Below are positions 1 through 7,037 of a DNA stretch of 17,447 nucleotides, one piece after another (the stretch's first letter is position 1; the number at the start of each line of letters is the position of its first letter). The position numbers were made by a program, and so were the translations under genes. The stretch is from an uncultured Bacilli bacterium (GTDB lineage: Bacteria > Bacillota_I > Bacilli_A > RF39 > UBA660), in NCBI GenBank assembly GCA_947632495.1, contig CANRPL010000028.1, positions 1 to 17,447 on the forward strand, given 5' to 3'. The notes under the pieces are model-generated. The model was not told the DNA's origin, searched no databases, and saw only the letters and a list, made by a program, of their open reading frames with translations.

Positions 1-1944
1 AATACGATTTAATGGGAATAAACCGGATAATATTTCATCAAATGTCTCTAGATCATAAATACCTTTACCCCAGAAGCTACCTTCTTCAAAGACATCTTGA
101 TAGAAATTAGGAACGACTTTGTTATAGACATCGTACCCACCAATACCAGCATATATCTGGGTATATAATGACTGATTAGTTGATTCAACATCGACACTTA
201 CATGCGGTTGCATAATACCATAACCAGATATAACTTTAGTATGTTGTTTATTTAAAACAGGACGATTTAAAGGATGGGCCATCGCTCCTACTAAAGAAAA
301 GGCAGCACCCAAAATTAATTGCGTATCTTGATCAAGAGTTATGACATATTTAATTTTTTTATGGAAATTTTTAAAAGTATGTCCCCAATAATTTTGTTCT
401 TGTTCTTCGATAGGTAATTTACCTAATAAAAGACGATTAAATTGCTCTAAAGCACCACGTTTACGTTCAAAGCCGAGCCACTCTTCTTCCCCCTCATTAT
501 ATAGACGACGTCGGTAGATAAAGTGAAATATATCTTTACCATACTTCTTATTTAATACCTCACAACGTTTCATACCGGCATCTAATATAAGTTCATCATA
601 AGGCATAACTTCTTCTTTGCTAGAAGTACAATCACCTAATAAAGTAAAATATAAATTATCACTCTTATTAGCTAAATAAGCACATTCTAGTTTATCGAAC
701 ATCTTATCAACTTTAGAGACACTATCTAAAATAGTAACGATAACTGTCATCGTCGAACTACTTTTAGGGATACCATCACTAAAATCTAATTTAGGAATAG
801 GAATAGGACGATATATTTTAAGATAAGTGCGATTCATAATTTCCATGACAGCTTCACTAATAGGAATAATTAAAAGTAAGGTTCCTAAAAGACGAAGCGG
901 TATTAAAAATTTAGCTAGAAAATAAGATAATGATAAAGTTAAGACTGATAAAATTGTAAGATAGATAATCGCTCTTCTTTTAATATTTTGCTTTTTCTTT
1001 AAATAGAAACCAATATGTTTCTTTTCTTTCGTTGATCTAGCGATTAACTCTTTAACGTAATCATATTCCGTCATCTTTTTCTTTTTAGCGTTAGTGATAA
1101 CTTGACTACGATAATAAGATTTAGTCTCACGAGTCATTTGACCATAATAGTCATCCATTAATAAAATGTATTCTGTTTTATTGACTTTGCGATATAGTGT
1201 TTCAATTTGAATACGATTAACTTTAGTAATACTATTAAAGATATTAGATATGATAATATTTGTTTCCGCATTATCCTGATATACATGTTCAATTAAATCA
1301 TTCAAGTTAATATTTTTACGTGCTAACATCTCATTTAATTGTTTAAAGACATCATTAGATAATTGTCCTAGTTCTTTTAAACCTGAATTTAACCCCTCTA
1401 AATAAGCTGGTTTACTAAATATCTCATCATTTAAATTGATGTAATCATGTAAATCAATCTCATGATATTTATTTAGATCCATCTCAATCGTTTGAATTAA
1501 TGCCTTTACTTCTAAAGACTGCTTTAATTTAGCCTCTTCCTGTTTACAAATGCTAACTAACTTGTCAAGTAAAACTAAATAAGTGACAATAGTAAGTGAA
1601 TTAATTTCATCATATGTAAAGTAATAATTAAAATTATCTTGATAACGATTTAGTTCTTTAATTAGAATGTCGCCATCAACTTTAAACTTATTATGTTTTA
1701 AGATACGATATAAAACTTCATATAGATTAACTTTACCATGAAAAGCATTGTTATAATTTTTGCGGTTATTTAAAAATTTAAGGCTTTCCTTTTCTTGTTC
1801 AACAATTAAATAGTAATTATCAGCTAACCATTCATTAGAAGTACCAATAAAATAATGATTACGTGTCAGTTCAATTAAATAATTATAATAATCAAAAATA
1901 GCTTTCTTATTTTCGATAAAGATTTTTTTATATTTACGCACCAT
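1..1944 (-). CDS. Cyclic beta-1,2-glucan synthase-like GT84 protein, N-terminal part
   Basis: Open reading frame of 648 codons that runs off the left edge, so only the N-terminus is present. It begins at an ATG preceded by GAGAAAGGATG. Residues 1-320 are a charged, mostly helical region; two hydrophobic segments follow (about 325-343 and 349-366); then comes a glycosyltransferase domain. Recognisable blocks are GFERKRGALEQFNRLL, the acidic LDQDTQ motif (D538, D540), GAMAHPLNRP and GKGIYDLETFDEIL. This order and wording match the GT84 region of NdvB/ChvB-type cyclic beta-1,2-glucan synthases, membrane enzymes of roughly 2,700-2,900 residues that build beta-1,2-glucan from UDP-glucose and end in a GH94 phosphorylase-like domain. 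The GH94 part would lie outside the window. Family assignment is confident; the actual product (cyclic or linear) is inferred. Confidence 0.85.
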   Translation of the reverse strand, partial: MVRKYKKIFIENKKAIFDYYNYLIELTRNHYFIGTSNEWLADNYYLIVEQEKESLKFLNNRKNYNNAFHGKVNLYEVLYRILKHNKFKVDGDILIKELNRYQDNFNYYFTYDEINSLTIVTYLVLLDKLVSICKQEEAKLKQSLEVKALIQTIEMDLNKYHEIDLHDYINLNDEIFSKPAYLEGLNSGLKELGQLSNDVFKQLNEMLARKNINLNDLIEHVYQDNAETNIIISNIFNSITKVNRIQIETLYRKVNKTEYILLMDDYYGQMTRETKSYYRSQVITNAKKKKMTEYDYVKELIARSTKEKKHIGFYLKKKQNIKRRAIIYLTILSVLTLSLSYFLAKFLIPLRLLGTLLLIIPISEAVMEIMNRTYLKIYRPIPIPKLDFSDGIPKSSSTMTVIVTILDSVSKVDKMFDKLECAYLANKSDNLYFTLLGDCTSSKEEVMPYDELILDAGMKRCEVLNKKYGKDIFHFIYRRRLYNEGEEEWLGFERKRGALEQFNRLLLGKLPIEEQEQNYWGHTFKNFHKKIKYVITLDQDTQLILGAAFSLVGAMAHPLNRPVLNKQHTKVISGYGIMQPHVSVDVESTNQSLYTQIYAGIGGYDVYNKVVPNFYQDVFEEGSFWGKGIYDLETFDEILSGLFPLNRI

Positions 1945-1976
1945 AATCATCCTTTCTCTATTTATCATCTATTATC

Positions 1977-2005
1977 ATTATATCAAAAAAATGGCCAAGT
2001 GGAAA
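1977..2005 (-). promoter_or_regulatory. Probable promoter of the GT84 gene
   Basis: On the minus strand TTTCCA (2005-2000) is separated by 17 nt from a perfect TATAAT (1982-1977), about 33 nt upstream of the ATG. The -35 is a 4/6 match, the -10 is 6/6. Position and spacing are seen; activity is inferred. Confidence 0.45.
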
Positions 2006-2038
2006 TAAAACAAAAATAGTATGCTAAACATACTATTT
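2005..2038 (-). terminator. Terminator of the csoR-copA operon
   Basis: A perfect 10-bp stem, AAATAGTATG (2014-2023) against CATACTATTT (2029-2038), with a 5-nt loop, is followed on the minus strand by TTGTTTTATTT. The copA stop codon (2033-2035) lies inside the stem. Confidence 0.8.
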
Positions 2039-4240
2039 ATTTAATAGATAACGCAAACGTAAGGCATTGAAGACAACGGTCAAACTACTTAATGTCATCG
2101 CAACTGCTCCCATCATTGGATTTAATTCAATACCGGTAAAGGTAAATAACCCCATTGCCATCGGAATCATACAAATATTATAGAAGAAAGCCCAAAATAA
2201 ATTTTGCTTAATATTACGAATTGTTTTCTTACTAGCCTTTATCAAATTGATAATATCATTTAAGTCACTATGCATCAAAATAATATCGGCAGAATCTAAA
2301 GCAATATCCGTTCCCGAATTTAAACTTACACCGATAGTAGCGCTCGCTAAAGCTGGGGCATCATTAATGCCATCCCCGACCATCATTACCATCTTACCAT
2401 CACTTGTAAGCTTTTTAATGACATCGGTTTTATCAGCTGGCATAACATTCGCTATAACTTTGTTTAAACCGATGTTGCTAGCTACTTTTTGAGCAGTCTT
2501 TTTATTATCACCGGTTAACATAATAACTTCTTTTTTCAACTTTAATAATTTGCTAATAACATCCTTTGTTTCATGACGGACAACATCTTTAACACCGATT
2601 AGAGCCGTAACCTTACCATCGACAATAACATAGACTATCGTATTCATATCTTCTTGTAATTCATCAGCATCTGAAGAATGTTTATCGCTAATATTATTTA
2701 ATTCTAATAAGCGGTCACTACCGACATATACTTCGTGTCCTTTATATGTCGCCTTTAAACCAATACCCGTCATATTAGTAAAATTAGTCACTTCACTATA
2801 CATCAAATGATTGGTTTGGACATAATCTTTGAAAGCCTCTTTAATAGGATGCGAAGACATATCTTCAATACTTGCTACCATACTGATAATTTCATTAATT
2901 GTATAATCACTATAATTATATATTTTAGATATTTTTAAATGGCCATATGTCAAAGTCCCTGTCTTATCAAAAACAATAGTTGAAACTTGACTAGCTTTTT
3001 CTAATGCCGCACTATTTTTAACGAGAATCCCCTTTTTAGCGCTATCACCTTCACTAATAACCATCGCTAAAGGTGTCGCTAATCCCAATGCACATGGACA
3101 AGCAACTACTAAAACCGTTACCATTACTTGAAGAGCTGTGGCAAATGGATGACCTAAAAGCAAATTGATAATTAATGATAAAAAAGCTAGGATAATTACC
3201 ATTGGTACAAAGTAAGAACTAGCTTTATCAGCTAATCTTTGAATAGGAGCTTTAGTACCAGTAGCTTCCATAACAAGGTGAACAATATGAGAAATGGTTG
3301 AATCTCTTCCTATCTGTTCAGCGCGATATTCAATATAGCCATCATAATTGATACTACCCGCCATAATCTTATCGTTAACTTCCTTTTTAGCTGGCTTACT
3401 TTCACCGGTTATAAAAGATAGATCAAGATGGGTATTACCTTTGGTAATAACACCATCACAGGCAATGCGCATACCTGGTTTAGCAATCAAGATATCGCCT
3501 TTATTTACCATATCTAAAGTTACCTCTTTAGAACTAGTAGATGTCTTAAGTAAAGCTTTATCCGGCGTTATTTGAACTAATTCTTTAATCGCATCCTTGG
3601 TCTTTTCTTTACTATTATTATCGATATAACGGCCTAGTTTAATAAAGTAAATAATCATGACACAAGACTCAAAATAGAGATTATCAACATACATAGTATG
3701 ACCTGACATAATTAAAATCATACTAACGACACTATAAATAAAACTAGCTGATACCCCTAATAAAACTAAAGTATCCATATTAGGCATACGGTGAATCATA
3801 TTTTTAAAACCACTTTTAAAAATATCAAAACCATAAATTAAGAAAGGAATAGTCAAAATAAAGAGTATTAAAGTATAATTAAGAGCATGGGTATGACGAT
3901 TAATGAAATTGGGCGTTGGAATTTTAAGCATATGCCCCATCGATAGATAAAGAAAAATAATTACTAAAAAACTCATCACAATTAAAATAGGCTTGTGACT
4001 TTTACTCTTCTTTTCTTTTCTTTCATCATAAAGACCTAAACTTTTAAAACCCGCTTCTTCAACAAAGCGATCTAAATCACTGATCTTAAGTTTAGTATCA
4101 TCATAAGTGATATAGGCTTGCGCTAAAACGAGATTAACATTAGCTTCCTTAACCCCTTCTTGTTTATTTAAATACTTTTCTAAACCTGCTGAACAAGCAC
4201 TACAACTCATTCCCGCAATTTTTAAAATAACTTTTTTCAT
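2033..4240 (-). CDS. copA: Copper-exporting P1B-type ATPase CopA
   Basis: A 735-residue P-type ATPase that pumps Cu(I) out of the cytoplasm. In order: one N-terminal heavy-metal-associated domain with GMSCSAC (C13, C16); transmembrane helices from about residue 83; TGES at 278-281 (actuator); the CPC metal site at 381-383; DKTGT with phosphorylated D425; SSHP at 462-465; TGDN at 576-579; GDGINDAP at 622-629; and late-helix Cu(I) signatures YN (687-688) and MxxSS (715-719). All catalytic residues are intact, and the length is normal for a one-domain CopA. It follows csoR with 8 nt between genes; its AGGAG ribosome site overlaps the csoR stop. No separate CopZ chaperone gene is visible. Copper specificity rests on the CPC and YN/MxxSS motifs plus CsoR linkage. 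Very secure. Confidence 0.96.
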   Translation of the reverse strand: MKKVILKIAGMSCSACSAGLEKYLNKQEGVKEANVNLVLAQAYITYDDTKLKISDLDRFVEEAGFKSLGLYDERKEKKSKSHKPILIVMSFLVIIFLYLSMGHMLKIPTPNFINRHTHALNYTLILFILTIPFLIYGFDIFKSGFKNMIHRMPNMDTLVLLGVSASFIYSVVSMILIMSGHTMYVDNLYFESCVMIIYFIKLGRYIDNNSKEKTKDAIKELVQITPDKALLKTSTSSKEVTLDMVNKGDILIAKPGMRIACDGVITKGNTHLDLSFITGESKPAKKEVNDKIMAGSINYDGYIEYRAEQIGRDSTISHIVHLVMEATGTKAPIQRLADKASSYFVPMVIILAFLSLIINLLLGHPFATALQVMVTVLVVACPCALGLATPLAMVISEGDSAKKGILVKNSAALEKASQVSTIVFDKTGTLTYGHLKISKIYNYSDYTINEIISMVASIEDMSSHPIKEAFKDYVQTNHLMYSEVTNFTNMTGIGLKATYKGHEVYVGSDRLLELNNISDKHSSDADELQEDMNTIVYVIVDGKVTALIGVKDVVRHETKDVISKLLKLKKEVIMLTGDNKKTAQKVASNIGLNKVIANVMPADKTDVIKKLTSDGKMVMMVGDGINDAPALASATIGVSLNSGTDIALDSADIILMHSDLNDIINLIKASKKTIRNIKQNLFWAFFYNICMIPMAMGLFTFTGIELNPMMGAVAMTLSSLTVVFNALRLRYLLNK

Positions 4241-4248
4241 AATTACTC

Positions 4249-4533
4249 CTAACTTAACTTACCTATTAAAGCCATGACATCATCAATAATCTCTAGATGA
4301 TCATTTTTAATATCTTTAACGACACACGTTTGAAGATGGTTTTTTAATAACATCGTACCTAGACTTTTTAATGATTTATCAATAGCTGATATTTGAATTA
4401 AAACTTCATCACAATAGCGATCTTCTTCAATCATCTTACTGACACCCCTTACTTGGCCCTCAATGGTTTTAAGACGTCTTTGTAAAATTTGTTTCTCTTT
4501 TTCATCACGATATTTATACTTTTTACTCTCCAT
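4249..4533 (-). CDS. csoR: CsoR-family copper-sensing repressor
   Basis: A small all-helical repressor of the CsoR/RcnR (DUF156) family. From the ATG at 4533 it has 94 residues; C41, H66 and C70 form the Cys-His-Cys Cu(I) site (motifs YCDEVL and NHLQTC), and LKTIEGQVRGV is the family signature. A longer open frame extends to 4578, but its first 15 codons would cover the -35, operator and -10 of the gene's own promoter. The start at 4533 has GGTGAG just upstream and gives the usual family length, so I chose it. In known CsoR systems Cu(I) binding releases DNA and turns on csoR-copA. It is first gene of the operon and should repress itself and copA through the operator at 4556-4572. Confidence 0.93.
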   Translation of the reverse strand: MESKKYKYRDEKEKQILQRRLKTIEGQVRGVSKMIEEDRYCDEVLIQISAIDKSLKSLGTMLLKNHLQTCVVKDIKNDHLEIIDDVMALIGKLS

Positions 4534-4549
4534 ATTTCTCACCACCATC

Positions 4550-4578
4550 ATTATAATACCCCCTAGGGGTATTGTCAA
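4550..4578 (-). promoter_or_regulatory. csoR-copA promoter with CsoR operator in the spacer
   Basis: On the minus strand TTGACA (4578-4573) and TATAAT (4555-4550), both perfect consensus, are 17 nt apart. The spacer, ATACCCCTAGGGGGTAT, is a near-palindrome around CCCCTAGGGG and has the TACCC...GGGGTA form of known CsoR operators. Bound CsoR would sit between the two promoter elements. Predicted transcription start is about 4543, a leader of about 10 nt. Confidence 0.9.
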
Positions 4579-4615
4579 TAGTAATTTATATCTAGTAAAA
4601 TAAAAGAAATAGTTA

Positions 4616-4621
4616 TATAAT
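4616..4621 (+). promoter_or_regulatory. Probable -10 box of murT-gatD
   Basis: Perfect TATAAT 21 nt upstream of the murT ATG, giving a leader near 15 nt that still holds GAGGTGG. The hexamer 17 nt upstream (TAGTAA, 4593-4598) is a weak -35. The csoR promoter fires the other way from 4573-4578. Confidence 0.5.
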
Positions 4622-4642
4622 CTTAATTGAGGTGGACGAAGT

Positions 4643-5965
4643 ATGAAAGTTATAATTATTACAATATGTAAATTTATTCAATGGATTCTCCATAAACTAG
4701 GTCATGGTACTTCCATGCCTGGACAAATAGCTTTAAAGCTTAATAAAAATATTTTAAAGAAAATGGAAAAGCCTAAAAATGTTATCTGTATTACCGGAAC
4801 GACAGGTAAAACATCAATCTGTAGTATCGTATCAGAAATATATAAAGAAGCCGGTTTTAAAGTTGGTAACAATCTAAAAGGATCTAACTTAAAGCCAGGT
4901 GTAGCTAGCGTCTTTATTGAAAACGCTACTATTACAGGTAAGACCAAAGTTGATGTTATGGTTATTGAAGTCGATGAAAGATACGTTAAAGAAGTCTTTA
5001 AAGACTTTCATCCTAATTACTTTATTATCAATAACTTATCACGTGATCAATTAGCTCGTAATGGTCATTTTGATCTTGTATGGCAAGAAATAAATAATGT
5101 CATCACCGATGATATACATCTTATTTTAAATGCTGATGATCCACTTATTTCTAAATTTGCTTTTGATCATAAAGGACCAGTTAGTTATTATGGTATGGCA
5201 CGAAATAAATTATCAACAATGGAGCATACCGGTTATCTTGATTTAGTTTATTGTCCTAAATGTCATAAAAAATTAGTCTTCGACTATTATCACTATGGAA
5301 ATTTAGGTTATTATCACTGCCCTAATAACGATTTTAAAAGGCCACCAGTTCGATATGAATCTAAACTAAATGATGATTTTACCTTTACTATTGATAACCA
5401 TTTAATTAAGATGAATAATGAAGCTATTTATAATGTTTATAATTTAAGTGCTAGCTACGTTCTAGCTCGTGTTGATGGCGTTAAAGCTGATACCATCGCC
5501 AAAGCCTTAAATAATCTATCTTTAAAAGTAAAAAGATTAGATACCTTTAAATTAGGCAATGCCGAGGGTGTACTATTATTAAGCAAGAATGAGACACCAA
5601 TGTCATACAATCAGTCACTTGATTTTATCAGTAAACAAAAAGAAGATAAAACCGTTATCATCGGCTTTGATCGTGTCAGTGGCCGTTATGATCTAAAGGA
5701 TTTATCTTGGTTATATGATATTAATTTTGAACTTCTTGCAGATAAGAGTATAAAAAAAATAATTTGTGTTGGACCATTTTCTAAAGATGTAGCGTTACGA
5801 TTAAAATACGCTAATGTCGATACTAAAATAATTACTACCTATCCAACATCTAAAAATATCCTTGATGTCATTAAAAACGATACAGAAGGTAAAGTATATT
5901 GTATGTTCTATTTTGATATCTTCTATCGTGTTAAAGACACTATTCATAAGGGGGTTAAAGCATGA
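4643..5965 (+). CDS. murT: MurT-like lipid II isoglutaminyl synthase subunit (Mur ligase fold)
   Basis: A 440-residue Mur-ligase-like protein. In the known MurT/GatD complex, MurT activates the D-Glu of lipid II with ATP and ammonia from GatD converts it to D-isoglutamine. Visible features: a short hydrophobic N-terminus; GHGTSMPGQIALK (20-32), typical of MurT; P-loop TGTTGKTS (51-58); NADDP (163-167); a zinc-ribbon-like insert with C204, C207 and C226; and the C-terminal D350/D353-SWLYD region, matching the conserved DGRDxSW segment that supplies the catalytic Asp. Oddity: the fourth ribbon cysteine is replaced; the expected CPxC reads CPNN (residues 226-229). GAGGTGG precedes the start. Its stop overlaps the gatD start by 4 nt (ATGA), so the two are translationally coupled. 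Family assignment is secure; activity is uncertain. Confidence 0.9.
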   Translation: MKVIIITICKFIQWILHKLGHGTSMPGQIALKLNKNILKKMEKPKNVICITGTTGKTSICSIVSEIYKEAGFKVGNNLKGSNLKPGVASVFIENATITGKTKVDVMVIEVDERYVKEVFKDFHPNYFIINNLSRDQLARNGHFDLVWQEINNVITDDIHLILNADDPLISKFAFDHKGPVSYYGMARNKLSTMEHTGYLDLVYCPKCHKKLVFDYYHYGNLGYYHCPNNDFKRPPVRYESKLNDDFTFTIDNHLIKMNNEAIYNVYNLSASYVLARVDGVKADTIAKALNNLSLKVKRLDTFKLGNAEGVLLLSKNETPMSYNQSLDFISKQKEDKTVIIGFDRVSGRYDLKDLSWLYDINFELLADKSIKKIICVGPFSKDVALRLKYANVDTKIITTYPTSKNILDVIKNDTEGKVYCMFYFDIFYRVKDTIHKGVKA

Positions 5966-6687
5966 GAACGATTCGTATTGCGCATTTATACTATGACATT
6001 TTAAATCTTTATGGAGAAAATGGTAATATTAAGGCTTTAAAAAAAGAATTAGAAAATCAAGGTATTAACGTTGAAGTACACTTCTTAACTATCGATGATG
6101 ACTTCAATGTAAATGATTATGATTTTATCTATATGGGGGCTGGTACGGAAACTAATCAAGAGATTGTTATTCCTGATCTTTTAAAGCACAAGAAAGAAAT
6201 TAAAGAAGCTATTAAAAATAATAAGTTCTTTCTTGTTACAGGAAACGCTATGGAACTATTTGGTAAATATCTTCTAATTGATGGCGAAGAAAAAGAAACT
6301 TTAGGAATCTTTGGCTACCATGCAAAAAGAGAAGAATTCCGCATGATTGATGAATGCATTATGGAATGTGAATTTTTAAAGAAGCCTATCATTGGTTTTC
6401 AAAATCAAAGTTCTATTGTTAAAGATATCAAACATCCTATGTTTAAAGTTATAAAAGGCATTGGTAGTTATCCTAAAGCTTTAACTGAAGGTATTCATTA
6501 TCATCATTTTTATGGTACCTATGTCATTGGTCCTATATTAGCTCGTAATCCTGAATTTCTAAAATATATTGTTACGAAATTAATTTTATCCATTGATAGT
6601 GAATTTAAATTTAAAAAATTTAATCTAAAAGAAAATGAAGAAGCTTATGATACATTTGTTAGAACATTCTATCAAAATGTAATCTAA
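5962..6687 (+). CDS. gatD: GatD-like glutamine amidotransferase subunit, catalytic residues missing
   Basis: A 241-residue class I glutamine amidotransferase-like protein, the usual GatD length. GatD normally hydrolyses glutamine and passes ammonia to MurT. Family markers: YYDILNLYGENGNI (10-23), the GAGTETNQE turn (59-67), EGIHY (176-180) and GTYxxGPIL (185-193). The residues that do the chemistry are absent: the canonical ICGGYQ nucleophile elbow reads TGNAME (93-98), with Gly94 where the catalytic Cys belongs, and the canonical GTYLHGP reads GTYVIGP, with Ile189 for the catalytic His. GFENHGG also becomes GFQNQSS (145-151). The frame is intact and R127 of the substrate region seems kept. 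It either works as a structural partner, with free ammonia as nitrogen source, or has another role. Identity is secure by fold and context; glutaminase activity is unlikely. Confidence 0.85.
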   Translation: MRTIRIAHLYYDILNLYGENGNIKALKKELENQGINVEVHFLTIDDDFNVNDYDFIYMGAGTETNQEIVIPDLLKHKKEIKEAIKNNKFFLVTGNAMELFGKYLLIDGEEKETLGIFGYHAKREEFRMIDECIMECEFLKKPIIGFQNQSSIVKDIKHPMFKVIKGIGSYPKALTEGIHYHHFYGTYVIGPILARNPEFLKYIVTKLILSIDSEFKFKKFNLKENEEAYDTFVRTFYQNVI

Positions 6688-6923
6688 GCTTCTTTTACTA
6701 TTAAGCGGCCTTTAAAATTACTATAATAATCATCTAATAACGAAGTGAAGATAGCATCATCTAACTTCGTTATTTTACTAATATTTAAAATAATGTTATC
6801 AATACCATAGTCACTAATAATACGATACAATTTTTCTTTTAAAGCCATCATTCCTACTTCATCCATAACTCCATATAAATTAACAATCAATGTATCTTTT
6901 GTATAAACCATATCTGATTTCAA
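6684..6923 (-). CDS. Minimal STAS-domain protein (SpoIIAA-like)
   Basis: A 79-residue protein resembling the core of SpoIIAA-type anti-sigma-factor antagonists: DTLIVNLYGVMDE (10-22), an amphipathic helix, then IDNIILNISKITKLDD (41-56). In SpoIIAA the matching loop is MDSSG with a phosphorylated serine; here it is LDDAI, so Asp56 stands at the serine position. The protein also stops about 35 residues before the usual STAS end. The start is TTG at 6921-6923, 7 nt after AAGAGGTG; an out-of-frame ATG lies between and opens only a 15-codon frame. No anti-sigma kinase (SpoIIAB/RsbW type) gene adjoins it. Its stop overlaps the gatD stop tail to tail. Fold resemblance is good; function is unknown. 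Confidence 0.7.
   Translation of the reverse strand: MKSDMVYTKDTLIVNLYGVMDEVGMMALKEKLYRIISDYGIDNIILNISKITKLDDAIFTSLLDDYYSNFKGRLIVKEA
6736..6776 (+). terminator. Stem-loop inside the STAS gene, candidate terminator for murT-gatD
   Basis: A perfect 11-bp inverted repeat, AATAACGAAGT (6736-6746) and ACTTCGTTATT (6764-6774), encloses a second 4-bp stem AGAT/ATCT (6749-6752, 6759-6762) and runs into TTTT on the plus strand. It lies 49 nt past the gatD stop, where no other terminator is seen, but within the opposing coding sequence (STAS residues 50-63). The structure is seen; the terminator role is inferred, and the T tract is short. Confidence 0.4.
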
Positions 6924-6942
6924 CCATTGTCACCTCTTAAAA

Positions 6943-6951
6943 ACTATAGCA
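6943..6951 (-). promoter_or_regulatory. Extended -10 promoter of the STAS gene
   Basis: TGC followed by TATAGT on the minus strand (6951-6943), an extended -10 element without a good -35. The start point would be near 6936, leaving about 13 nt that carry GAGGTG. Confidence 0.4.
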
Positions 6952-7013
6952 TACTTTTTTTAAGAATAATATCGATTCGACAAAAGATAGCAAAAGATGT
7001 CATTATATGCAAG

Positions 7014-7037
7014 AAAAAAAGCTATCAACGATAGCTT
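7014..7037 (-). terminator. Terminator of the DUF362 gene
   Basis: Stem AAGCTATC (7019-7026) and GATAGCTT (7030-7037) with a 3-nt loop, followed on the minus strand by seven or more U. The hairpin overlaps the stop codon at 7036-7038. Confidence 0.85.

Noticed and set aside
2247..3575. Plus-strand open frames opposite copA (2247-2492, 3348-3575)
   Set aside because: Antisense shadows of a strongly conserved ATPase, with no ribosome sites or recognisable domains.
4534..4578. Longer csoR start, 15 codons upstream
   Set aside because: Those codons cover the -35, operator and -10 of the gene's own promoter and would not be transcribed; the ATG at 4533 has a ribosome site and gives the family length.
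6881..6927. ATG at 6927 as start of the STAS gene
   Set aside because: It is in another frame and reaches a stop after 15 codons; the in-frame TTG at 6923 gives the STAS protein.
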